From Candidatus Vecturithrix granuli (lineage in GTDB: Bacteria > Moduliflexota > Moduliflexia > Moduliflexales > Moduliflexaceae), in NCBI GenBank assembly GCA_000739535.1, contig DF820467.1:384096-448095 (forward strand): DNA of 64,000 nucleotides, given 5' to 3'. The translations under genes and the position numbers were made by a program. Every line of letters begins with the position of its first letter. Within the stretch, counting starts at the first letter, position 1. The notes below the pieces were generated by a model. It was not told the DNA's origin. It did no database searches and saw nothing but the letters and a program-made list of their open reading frames with translations. This document shows positions 1-7,521 of this stretch, piece by piece.

Positions 1-2
1 CG

Positions 3-236
3 GATTTGATCGGGATATGCAGCCAGATCGATCTTTCATTTTCAAGCTATATTACAGAAACGGAAAAACTGACCCCTTATGCGGTTGAAATGCGCTATCC
101 GGACGATTTTTACATGCCTTCAGAAGAGGAAGCCCGTGAAGCTTTCAGGATTGCTTCAGAGGTGAAAAATTTGATAAAGCAGAAAATTGCTGATAATTTG
201 GCAGGTGGCAAAAATGGAAATCTACCAAAAGAATAA
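3..236 (+). CDS. HEPN domain protein, C-terminal part (cut by window edge)
   Basis: The reading frame is open from the first bases and ends at a TAA, so only the last ~77 residues are present. They contain the typical end of a bacterial HEPN domain: a YAVEMRYPDDFYMPSEEEA segment followed by a helix with EVKNLIKQKI. HEPN proteins are small alpha-helical proteins, often the RNase-like or regulatory half of HEPN/MNT toxin-antitoxin pairs. The catalytic Arg-x4-6-His region would lie upstream of the window and cannot be checked, and any nucleotidyltransferase partner would also be outside. The last ~10 residues (GGKNGNLPKE) look like an unstructured tail. Confidence 0.7.
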   Translation, partial: DLIGICSQIDLSFSSYITETEKLTPYAVEMRYPDDFYMPSEEEAREAFRIASEVKNLIKQKIADNLAGGKNGNLPKE

Positions 237-338
237 ATACGCAAGACACAAGACATAAGACTCAAGAAATAAGACACGAAACACTTTTCAATGGTATGAA
301 CATAAATCACACTATAAAAATAAAGCGAGGGAAACAAG

Positions 339-926
339 ATGAAAAAATTTTTGGACATTCTAAAAATTATTGGCGTTGTGCTGCTGCTTGCGGTGCTTAG
401 TTTTGCCGGGTTCAAAATCTATCAATATTTTAACCGGGTAGCTCCGGAACAAGAGGGGAAATTCTCATTTGCCTCCGGAACAATGCCGGTTGATAAGAAT
501 TTTTATGTCATTAGCGGCGAAATTACCGGTGCACCAACCGGGATTATTCGCCAGGAACGTGCGCAAAAAGGCACCTTTCTTGCTCTGGGTGATTTGATGT
601 ACGGCACCTTAGCGGGTGATAAAACCGGCGGCAAGGTGATTCTCCGCTTTAAACTAACCAACTATAGCGGCGATCCTGGCATCAGCGCGGCGGCAAAAGA
701 ATTGTTTGACTATGCAGTTTCCCATCCTGGAACAGAATTCTTCGCGAAATTTGTCGACACGAAAGCTAATATGGTGATGCCTGGAGATCGATTTGAAGCC
801 GTCTGCCGTCTCCAGGCGGAAGCGGTTGGGGCCGTGTCTGACTCCGATGCATTGCGACCGGTTGGGATTACCTATGAGCTTGATCTCTGTAAATTGAGAA
901 CGGCGCGTGTACAAGTCGTCGAGTAG
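339..926 (+). CDS. Hypothetical membrane-anchored protein, 195 aa
   Basis: The ATG at 339 is preceded by a purine-rich stretch (gcgagggaaac) suitable as a ribosome binding site. Residues 7-28 form one hydrophobic segment after a lysine-rich start, so the protein is probably a type II membrane protein or an uncleaved signal anchor. The remaining ~165 residues form a soluble domain outside the cytoplasm, rich in beta-prone sequence and containing two cysteines (in EAVCRLQ and LDLCKLR). I do not recognise a family. The gene stands alone between the HEPN gene and the convergent Bat-like operon, followed by a palindromic repeat pair. Confidence 0.6.
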   Translation: MKKFLDILKIIGVVLLLAVLSFAGFKIYQYFNRVAPEQEGKFSFASGTMPVDKNFYVISGEITGAPTGIIRQERAQKGTFLALGDLMYGTLAGDKTGGKVILRFKLTNYSGDPGISAAAKELFDYAVSHPGTEFFAKFVDTKANMVMPGDRFEAVCRLQAEAVGAVSDSDALRPVGITYELDLCKLRTARVQVVE

Positions 927-995
927 AATTTTTGACGATGTATTTTCACAGGAGTTGTCATGAGCATAAGCTCGCTCAACGCGGTGAAAACAGGA

Positions 996-1058
996 TGTAA
1001 CGCGAAACTCCAGTTTCGCGACTGTCAACGATACGCGAAACTGGAGTTTCGCGCTACA
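996..1058. repeat. Palindromic repeat, cgcgaaa family (copy 1, inverted pair)
   Basis: Two near-palindromic units, cgcgaaactccagtttcgcg (1001-1020) and cgcgaaactggagtttcgcg (1034-1053), are flanked by tgta and its complement. Together they form a ~24-bp stem with a short loop. They lie between convergent genes (the 339-926 gene and the Bat-like operon), where a bidirectional terminator would be expected. Related units occur at 6651-6747, 9920-9942 and 12541-12564. Confidence 0.8.
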
Positions 1059-1079
1059 TTTGGCGCAAATATCACGAAT

Positions 1080-2930
1080 TCAGCCGACTTTCAGCCATAC
1101 GTACCACTCAAGCATTGTGATTCCCAAAACAGCTAGAAGAAAGGCCATCCATAAGGGTTGTTGGGTCTTGATATGTTCCTGCTCTTGGGTTTCTTCAGGG
1201 AATATTGCGTCCAGACCGTGAATTGTCGGGACAATATCGGATTCCGCTTCATTGACGAGATTGACTGTAAAATAGCGGGTTTGCTTGTCTTCCGCGATCA
1301 TATAGACCCCTACTTTCGTTGTTTCCCTGTAGATTACCGGATTTTCAGTGACCTGTTGTTTTTGCCAGCGTTCTCCCGGAGGGCGCAGGGAAAAGGATTC
1401 AGTAAATGGGCTGAGGTGAATCGGATAGGGTTCGCCGGCCTGGGTCTGTAATACGGATAAACTGAGTTTGTGCGGATTCAACCAGGTGATAATATTGCTT
1501 ATCATGACGGGAAACGCGACTTTTAATGGCAGATTCGAGCGCGCGATGTCGAATCCCAGAAGAATGGCACGCAGCCCTTCATGTTCGTAACTCATCATTA
1601 AACCGGTCTGCTGTGTTTCGATCAGAGGGTGCACAGCGCCGTCGCTGGCTTGCAACTGCTGCGCTTGCTCAACAATCAGGTTGCTGAGGTTGGCATTGGC
1701 CATGATCGGATGCCTGGAATCCCAATCATAGACTTGTGGGAAAGCAACCTGTCCGACCGGAGTGACAGGAATAGAAGGGGAATACGCATCGAACAAAAGA
1801 AAATTACCCTTCGGTGTTGGAGGAAAATTCAGACGATCAACAATCACAATATCGTGCTCCATGACCTGTTGTTCCCAGGATGAGGGGATGATGTCTTCGA
1901 GTTTATTGACCAGCACGTTGGGATAAGTTTCGAGCAATTTCTCTAAAAAGTAGTTGCCTTTAGAAACCAATAACACCCAAATATCTTCGGTGGTTGTCAG
2001 CGAGAGATAAGCGGTGTTATCAACCGCAAAATCGTCTTCAATGTCAAGTTCGGCAGTCGCAATGCCGGAAATCAAGCCGAAATACGGAAAAATCAACAGC
2101 CGTTTCTCTTGTGATTCAAGAAAGATCGTGGTGTCAACAATCACGCTGCGATCAATGGAGAGCCTGAGCGGACATTCAAGCAGCGTAGGCGAGAAATTTT
2201 TCACTTCCAGCATAATTTGATAGCTTTGCGGGCGATCTAATTCCTGGCGAAATTCAAATTTCGTGATGCCAATATTGGTTTCACCTCCGGTAACTATGTG
2301 CGGAATAATCCGCTGCCGCATCTGCAAAATCTCTGGTAGGGAAGCATCCGCGCCGTCAGTGATCAGATAAATCGTATCATCTTTAGCAGGATCAACGAAA
2401 GACAACGCCAGATAAACGGCTTGCTCTAATTTTCCGGGCGCGTCGGTGGGTTTAAGGCTGTTGACCATCTCTCTGGCCTGATTCGCATCCTCCAAAAAGC
2501 CTGACATAATCGTGGGTTCATAACCGGCATTGATGAGCAGAATTTTTTGATGGCGTTCGAGCTGGTCAATGAGTTCCAGAGCCTTTTGACGCGCCAGATC
2601 AAAGCGAGTGCCCGAAGCCTGCCGGGTTTTCATGCTAGCGCTGGTATCAATCACCAGAATCATATCTCCCTTTTTGGGGGAAAAGTAAAACCAAACCGGT
2701 TTGGCCAGAGCCAATGCTCCCAGAATGACAAGCAAAATTTGCAGCAGCAGCGGCAGATTTTTACGCAGTCGTTTGAAGGCGACGTGCTGACCGCGCTCTT
2801 TCAGAATTTCCTGCCATAAAAACAGATTTGTCACCTCAACCTGCTGCGGTTTCGGTCGTAACAAGTGCAGCAGCAGCAGCACCGGAATCAGGCCCAGGGC
2901 CCAGAACATCATCGGTTGGAGAAATTGCAT
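1080..2930 (-). CDS. BatA-like membrane protein with VWA domain
   Basis: The protein (616 aa from the ATG at 2930; a TTG nine codons upstream is a weaker start) begins with an aerotolerance-regulator (BatA) N-terminal module: hydrophobic segment at residues 6-24, then LHLLRPKPQ, and a second membrane segment at about 60-83. A von Willebrand A domain follows (about 90-230) with an intact metal-ion site DTSAS (95-99). A long middle part has little similarity I can name, and a last hydrophobic segment lies at about 590-612. It is the final gene of the minus-strand operon, downstream of MoxR and DUF58 genes, and likely assembles with them at the inner membrane. The function of such complexes (stress tolerance, or maturation of other proteins) is known only loosely. 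Confidence 0.8.
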   Translation of the reverse strand: MQFLQPMMFWALGLIPVLLLLHLLRPKPQQVEVTNLFLWQEILKERGQHVAFKRLRKNLPLLLQILLVILGALALAKPVWFYFSPKKGDMILVIDTSASMKTRQASGTRFDLARQKALELIDQLERHQKILLINAGYEPTIMSGFLEDANQAREMVNSLKPTDAPGKLEQAVYLALSFVDPAKDDTIYLITDGADASLPEILQMRQRIIPHIVTGGETNIGITKFEFRQELDRPQSYQIMLEVKNFSPTLLECPLRLSIDRSVIVDTTIFLESQEKRLLIFPYFGLISGIATAELDIEDDFAVDNTAYLSLTTTEDIWVLLVSKGNYFLEKLLETYPNVLVNKLEDIIPSSWEQQVMEHDIVIVDRLNFPPTPKGNFLLFDAYSPSIPVTPVGQVAFPQVYDWDSRHPIMANANLSNLIVEQAQQLQASDGAVHPLIETQQTGLMMSYEHEGLRAILLGFDIARSNLPLKVAFPVMISNIITWLNPHKLSLSVLQTQAGEPYPIHLSPFTESFSLRPPGERWQKQQVTENPVIYRETTKVGVYMIAEDKQTRYFTVNLVNEAESDIVPTIHGLDAIFPEETQEQEHIKTQQPLWMAFLLAVLGITMLEWYVWLKVG

Positions 2931-2990
2931 AATTGTGCTTCTATCGTTCCTGAGCAACTACTGCTTTGGGACTGAAGTTCTTACTCACAG

Positions 2991-3055
2991 GATTTGGTCG
3001 GACCTTGTCGAACAGGTCTGATTTGTCCGACAAGGCCGGCCGGACAAGGATTTTC
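2991..3055. repeat. GC-rich 'gtccgacaagg' palindromic repeat
   Basis: The 199-bp gap between the DUF58 gene and the BatA-like gene holds several alternating copies of gtcggac/gtccgac and cttgtc/gacaagg, ending in ggccggccggacaagg. A related element lies in the spacer at 4027-4065, and both are followed a few bases on by a 'taaaaacttctgt'-like run (3063-3074 and 4076-4087). The repeat interrupts the operon and may form an mRNA hairpin. Confidence 0.6.
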
Positions 3056-3129
3056 TAAGTACTAAAAACTTCTGTCCCAGAGCACTACTAACAGATTACT
3101 CAATGAGTCATGCTACGTAATCTTTCATA

Positions 3130-4014
3130 TTAGCGTAAAATAGCGCCTCTGGTCAAATAGTCAATTAAAAAATCTTCAAACACGATACTGGTGTCATATA
3201 TATAATAATGGATGCCGTAATTATGGCAAAAGTCTCGCGCTCCGGTCAGGAAGTCTGTCATTTTTTGGCGATAGAGCTGTACCAGGGCACTATCCAAAAA
3301 GGTGGTTTTTTTCTCACCGGTCTCAATGTCTTGCAAAATCAGGGTACCGGTGCGCGACCAGGCCAGTTCTTCATGATCGAGAATATGGAGCAGGTGAATA
3401 TCAAAATCACGATACGTCAAGGCTTTTAGTCCTTCCTGGTAGCCTTTAGGATCAAACAAATCGCTCATGACCAGAGCAATCCCCGGGTTTTTACACAAGT
3501 TGGCATACTCTGTCAAACAGGCATTGATGTCGGTTTCAGCGTCCGGCGTTAAAGAAATCAGGAAATTGAGCACTTGGGGATAACGGCGTTTGCCGCGGGT
3601 TAAGGGACGAATTTCGAGAATCTTATCCGCAAAGGCAATCAGGCTGATTTTATCGAAATTGGAGAGGCAGATATAGCTTACGGCCGCCGCGATTTTTTTG
3701 GCGCTGGTCTCTTTGGTCTGCGTATCCGCGCCCATTGATTTGCTGACATCCAGCAGAATGTGCACAGTCTGGCTTTCCTCAGCGTGAAACAGCTTAATGA
3801 AGAGTTTATCGAGCCGTCCATACACGCTCCAATCCACGTAACGCAAATCGTCGCCCAACTGATATTTGCGATAATCCAGAAACTCAAGTCCTTCGCCGCT
3901 GCGCCAGGATTTATGCTCGCCGCGCTCCGGCCCTTTCACCCCTTTTTTCGTGACGATCTTGAGTTTTTCTAATTGCTTTAAAAATTTTTGATCCAGGAAT
4001 GATTCAAAATCCAT
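3130..4014 (-). CDS. DUF58 domain protein (Bat-operon VWA-like)
   Basis: This 294-residue soluble protein carries the DUF58 hallmark DYRKYQLGDDLRYVDW (47-62) followed by a VWA-like fold with an intact metal-binding signature DVSKS (89-93). DUF58 proteins are nearly always encoded beside a MoxR ATPase and VWA membrane proteins and are thought to act as the ATPase's partner. The MoxR gene lies 96 bases upstream and the BatA-like gene downstream, fitting that arrangement. No signal peptide or membrane segment is visible, so it is probably cytoplasmic at the membrane face. Confidence 0.92.
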   Translation of the reverse strand: MDFESFLDQKFLKQLEKLKIVTKKGVKGPERGEHKSWRSGEGLEFLDYRKYQLGDDLRYVDWSVYGRLDKLFIKLFHAEESQTVHILLDVSKSMGADTQTKETSAKKIAAAVSYICLSNFDKISLIAFADKILEIRPLTRGKRRYPQVLNFLISLTPDAETDINACLTEYANLCKNPGIALVMSDLFDPKGYQEGLKALTYRDFDIHLLHILDHEELAWSRTGTLILQDIETGEKKTTFLDSALVQLYRQKMTDFLTGARDFCHNYGIHYYIYDTSIVFEDFLIDYLTRGAILR

Positions 4015-4026
4015 ATTCGGAATCCG

Positions 4027-4065
4027 TTGTCGGACAAGTCAGAGTTGGCCGACAAGGTCCGACAA
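4027..4065. repeat. Inverted repeat in the MoxR-DUF58 spacer
   Basis: Arms ttgtcggac (4027-4035) and gtccgacaa (4057-4065) can pair across a 21-base loop that itself holds ggccgac. It is related to the element at 2991-3055 and lies in the 96-base gap between the moxR-like and DUF58 genes. No T-run follows on the minus strand, so it may stabilise or separate the mRNA rather than end it. Confidence 0.6.
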
Positions 4066-4110
4066 CCTCTATTAGTAAAAACTTCTGTTGCGCTCCGTTC
4101 CCGAAACAAT

Positions 4111-5115
4111 TCAATTATTCGTTTTGCCGTGAAAGAGGATTTTTTCAGGGATGCTCTCGATAATATCCCCAATAATCGTGTCTTCATCAATGCCCTCGGC
4201 TTCGCCTTTGATATTCAGCACGATGCGATGACGCAGAGAGGGTTTGGCAATGGCTTTGATGTCGTCAATCGAGACATTGTACCGTCCGTCGAGCAGGGCC
4301 GACACTTTTCCGGCCAGGATCAGGCTTTGCACTCCTCTGGGACTTGCGCCGTAGAGCACATAGTTTTTGGTTTTCTGCACGGCGAATTTATTATCCGGGT
4401 GCGTCGCCAGCACCAGGCGGATCGCGTAAGTTTTAACATGTTCGGCCAGCGGCACTTGCTTGACGACTTCGCGCATCTCAAGGACGGAAGTGGCATGCAT
4501 CACCTTTTGCAGTTCCGGGTGATAGTCCTGCGTGGTTTTGTCAATAATCTCGCGCAATTCATCAGCATCAGGATAGGTAATTTTCAGTTTGAAAAAAAAC
4601 CGGTCAATCTGGGCTTCCGGCAGGGGATAGGTGCCTTCCATCTCAATCGGATTTTGGGTCGCCAGCACCATAAAGGGCGGGGTTAAGGCATATTCCGTGC
4701 CAAATACGGTGATGCGTTCTTCCTGCATGGCTTCTAACAGAGCGGACTGGGTTTTCGGGCTGGCGCGGTTGATTTCATCTGCCAGAATCAATTGACCGAA
4801 AATCGGGCCTTTATAAAATTCAAACGAGCGATTACCGCGCTCATCTTCTTTGACAATATTCGTGCCCAGAATATCGGCCGGCATCAAATCGGGCGTGAAC
4901 TGAATGCGCGAATATTTCAAATCCAGAAGCTGGCTTAGAGATTTCACGATTAAGGTTTTGCCCAACCCCGGCACCCCTTCAATTAAGGCATGTCCTCCGC
5001 ACAGCAGACACACAAACAAATTTTTCAGCACATCCTGCTGCCCCACAATCACTTTTGATAATTCAGCGTTCATCACATTATACGTGTTTTTGATTGCTTC
5101 AGCTTTTTCTTTCAT
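4111..5115 (-). CDS. MoxR family AAA+ ATPase
   Basis: The 334-residue protein has all key AAA+ elements: Walker A GVPGLGKT (47-54), Walker B LILADE (109-114), the MoxR sensor region ATQNPIEMEGTYPLPEAQ (152-169) with the following DRF, and the C-terminal lid with SPRGVQSL. A good ribosome binding site (gaggaaaaa) precedes the ATG at 5115. MoxR ATPases act as chaperone-like partners of VWA proteins, and here DUF58 and BatA-like VWA genes follow directly. The stop of the preceding coiled-coil gene is only 7 bases upstream, so the two are likely translated from one mRNA. Confidence 0.95.
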   Translation of the reverse strand: MKEKAEAIKNTYNVMNAELSKVIVGQQDVLKNLFVCLLCGGHALIEGVPGLGKTLIVKSLSQLLDLKYSRIQFTPDLMPADILGTNIVKEDERGNRSFEFYKGPIFGQLILADEINRASPKTQSALLEAMQEERITVFGTEYALTPPFMVLATQNPIEMEGTYPLPEAQIDRFFFKLKITYPDADELREIIDKTTQDYHPELQKVMHATSVLEMREVVKQVPLAEHVKTYAIRLVLATHPDNKFAVQKTKNYVLYGASPRGVQSLILAGKVSALLDGRYNVSIDDIKAIAKPSLRHRIVLNIKGEAEGIDEDTIIGDIIESIPEKILFHGKTNN

Positions 5116-5122
5116 TTTTTCC

Positions 5123-6628
5123 TCACTGAGCTTGCGTTAATCCGATAGAAATAAAATAGTTTTTTATGAATTCCCGATAATTCGCGGGGATCTCTTCTTT
5201 TTGTAAAATGCTCTCCACTTCACGCTGGTATTCGCGGGTAATCTCCTCTTCCGGCACTGTCGCGTTGCCAATTGAGGTGACGGAACGGATATGGATGTTA
5301 TACTCGCTTTTTTTACTGGGAACGGTATGATCCTCAAGGGTTGGACCGGGCGCGCCTTCCATCTGATACGGCGCATATTGACTGCCATCCGCCTTACCGC
5401 GACCGGCAGAAATCGAATGTCCTTGTTCCGAATCGTCGGAAATATTGCCTTCCTCGCGGGCACTTACCCCCTGCCCCTCTTGCTGTTCCTGGCCTGAACC
5501 GGTTTGGTTGGCGGCCTCTTCCGATTGTTGAGCTTCAGAGCCGGCCTGATTCCCATTCCTTCCCTGAGCAGTTTCGCCGTCATTGGCAGAACCATCCTGG
5601 TTTTGTGAATCTTCTTCCTGTTGCGCGGCAGCGTCTGATCCTTCTGAGGAATCAGGACTCTCTTCGCCAAGTTCATCAAGCATTTGCGACAACAGATCTT
5701 CAAGATTCTGTAAAGCGTTCAAATCAGAAAGGGTCTGGTCAAGCGCGAGCGGCATCTGATTCTTCAGCATGTTTTTCAGGAATTGTTGTAGTTTTTGCAA
5801 GTCCTCCTGAGACAATTGCTGGAATGATGGGGTTTTTTGGGTGGAAAGTTCCTGAAAATTTTCGATTTCCTGTTCGTCTAGTTGCGATTCAAGGTCTTTT
5901 GCCAGGCGCGACTGCTCGCTCTGCACTTCTTTCAACATCTGATTCACGGCGTTGGAGAGTTCCTGGCGATTCATGGCCTGGTCTTGCAGTTGCCGGGCAA
6001 GCTCATCCATCTGACGCGCTAATTTTCTCTGTGCTTCCCGAGGTTGTTGAGCATCCTGTGCTTTTTGCGCAGCGTAGTCTTTCATGAGCTTCTCGATCTT
6101 TTCGGTTGTTTCCCGGTTACTTTCAGTTCGGTATAATCGCGAAGAAAAATAATTGAGCAAAAACAAGCCCAGATTCAGCAGCAGCAGGAAAAGCAGCAAC
6201 AGGTATATTCTTGAAAACCGCGAGGGAAGCAGGTCCTTTATGCTGATCCCATTCAATTTGCGGCTGGCGTCTTCGATAAGCAAATCCGTGAATTGCGACG
6301 ATTTTTCCCGGGTGTAATATTCATACGCCGTGCTGAGCCTGTCGCGCAAGTGCAGCCGGCGGTCAATGTCAATCAGCAAATCTTGAAAACGCGGCTTTGT
6401 GAGCAGCGTATAGCTGAGTGCAGCAACCAGAGCGATACCGAGCACAATGGCATAAAATACAGAAGGATCTTGAATGGTTAAGGTTCCGGTTTTCTCAAGT
6501 CCTGTGGTCAGGGCAGAAGTCAGAAAAAACAGGATAAACGCGACCAGGATACCCTGCTGCGTGGTCTGAAACAGGGCGCGCTTTTTTAGTTTTGATATGT
6601 GTTCGAGAAAAAGACGTTCGGCAGTCAT
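5123..6628 (-). CDS. Membrane protein with coiled coil and Gln/Glu-rich region
   Basis: The 501-residue protein has three hydrophobic segments (about 26-45, 58-77 and 143-163). A long charged, heptad-like stretch (about 170-300, rich in Q, E and K) predicts a coiled coil. It is followed by a low-complexity region of Ser, Glu, Gln and Asn (about 315-420) and a compact C-terminal piece with EYQREVESIL and YREFIKNYF. Such Q/E-rich membrane proteins accompany MoxR/DUF58 operons in several phyla, but I cannot assign a family with certainty. The start at 6628 has an aaggag site. The disordered part could serve as a substrate or tether for the MoxR ATPase (inference). Confidence 0.8.
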   Translation of the reverse strand: MTAERLFLEHISKLKKRALFQTTQQGILVAFILFFLTSALTTGLEKTGTLTIQDPSVFYAIVLGIALVAALSYTLLTKPRFQDLLIDIDRRLHLRDRLSTAYEYYTREKSSQFTDLLIEDASRKLNGISIKDLLPSRFSRIYLLLLFLLLLNLGLFLLNYFSSRLYRTESNRETTEKIEKLMKDYAAQKAQDAQQPREAQRKLARQMDELARQLQDQAMNRQELSNAVNQMLKEVQSEQSRLAKDLESQLDEQEIENFQELSTQKTPSFQQLSQEDLQKLQQFLKNMLKNQMPLALDQTLSDLNALQNLEDLLSQMLDELGEESPDSSEGSDAAAQQEEDSQNQDGSANDGETAQGRNGNQAGSEAQQSEEAANQTGSGQEQQEGQGVSAREEGNISDDSEQGHSISAGRGKADGSQYAPYQMEGAPGPTLEDHTVPSKKSEYNIHIRSVTSIGNATVPEEEITREYQREVESILQKEEIPANYREFIKNYFISIGLTQAQ

Positions 6629-6650
6629 GGCGTCTGCTCCTTATATCCCC

Positions 6651-6747
6651 TGTAGCGCGAAATTCCTTTTCGCGCCTGCGAAATTCTCATATGTAGCGCG
6701 AAATTCCTTTTCGCGGCTCGTAGCGCGAAAAGGAATTTCGCGCTACA
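6651..6747. repeat. Palindromic repeat, cgcgaaa family (copy 2, three units)
   Basis: Two direct copies of tgtagcgcgaaattccttttcgcg (6651-6674 and 6692-6715) are followed by one inverted copy (6724-6747). The inverted copy can pair with either direct copy to form a 24-bp stem. The array fills most of the 137-base spacer between two operon genes. Confidence 0.85.
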
Positions 6748-6765
6748 TCTCAATTGTAATCGCAA

Positions 6766-7521
6766 TTATTCACTGCCACTTTTCCTGAGATGACGCCTGA
6801 TCAAGAAATAGTTGAGTGCGATAAATACGCTGCTTGCCCCCAGAGTCGTCACATAGAATAGCAAAGCATTCTCAACAAAGAACCCGATATTTTGCAAGTT
6901 TTTATTGAAGCGATAGATATTTAAAATCGGATTGATTGCCGGCGCCAGGGTAATGGTTGCAAAGAGATAGAGCGCGAGAAAAATTCTGGAACAAAAATAG
7001 CCCAGTGAACTAAATCTGCCTCTGACGAGGTAGATAAAAAACCCAAATACACGGCAAAGAAACGAGGTTGCCAGCACAATGGCGCAAGCATTCAAAAAAT
7101 GAAGCAAGGGAATCACAGACACGGATGCTGCCAGAATGAGCAGCGGAAGAAAGGGTAACAGCAGCAGAATGACATACGCCGCAAATTCGACCAGTCCATA
7201 TTTGAAAAAATTCTGTTCCATTGCAAGGGAACTGACTTCTTTCGAATACGTGCTGGCATAATAGTTACCTTTCATTATCTCACCCCCGCCGCAACGGAGA
7301 TGAATATAAGCCAGGATCACAAGCGTTGTGGTACACACGTGAAAAAAGGTCAAAGGAATTTTCTGCTGACTGATAAAACTGACCAGGTTCTTCCAGGGCC
7401 AGAACAGCAAGAGCACTCCACACACGATAAGGACGCTGTTGAACAGGATTGACAGCATCCTTTTTGAAAAGAATGGGGAGAGCGATTGTTCGGAATCATT
7501 AATGAGATATGCAAGTCTCAT
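6766..7521 (-). CDS. Multi-pass membrane protein of the Bat-like operon
   Basis: The 251-residue protein has about six hydrophobic segments (roughly 25-44, 57-76, 110-135, 140-162, 180-200 and 214-240) and few recognisable motifs. Its start overlaps the stop of the upstream 649-residue protein by four bases (ATGA), which indicates translational coupling. The shape resembles small permease-like or Yip1-like proteins, but no family can be named safely. Its place in the operon suggests it forms part of the same membrane assembly. Confidence 0.7.
   Translation of the reverse strand: MRLAYLINDSEQSLSPFFSKRMLSILFNSVLIVCGVLLLFWPWKNLVSFISQQKIPLTFFHVCTTTLVILAYIHLRCGGGEIMKGNYYASTYSKEVSSLAMEQNFFKYGLVEFAAYVILLLLPFLPLLILAASVSVIPLLHFLNACAIVLATSFLCRVFGFFIYLVRGRFSSLGYFCSRIFLALYLFATITLAPAINPILNIYRFNKNLQNIGFFVENALLFYVTTLGASSVFIALNYFLIRRHLRKSGSE

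Noticed and set aside
4027..4686. A 219-residue plus-strand open frame
   Set aside because: It lies antisense to the MoxR gene, which has all AAA+ motifs.
5341..6087. A 248-residue plus-strand open frame
   Set aside because: It is antisense to the coiled-coil/Gln-Glu-rich gene; its composition is a by-product of that low-complexity coding sequence.
6651..6747. Short repeat array as a CRISPR
   Set aside because: Units are palindromic, only three, without uniform spacers or cas genes.
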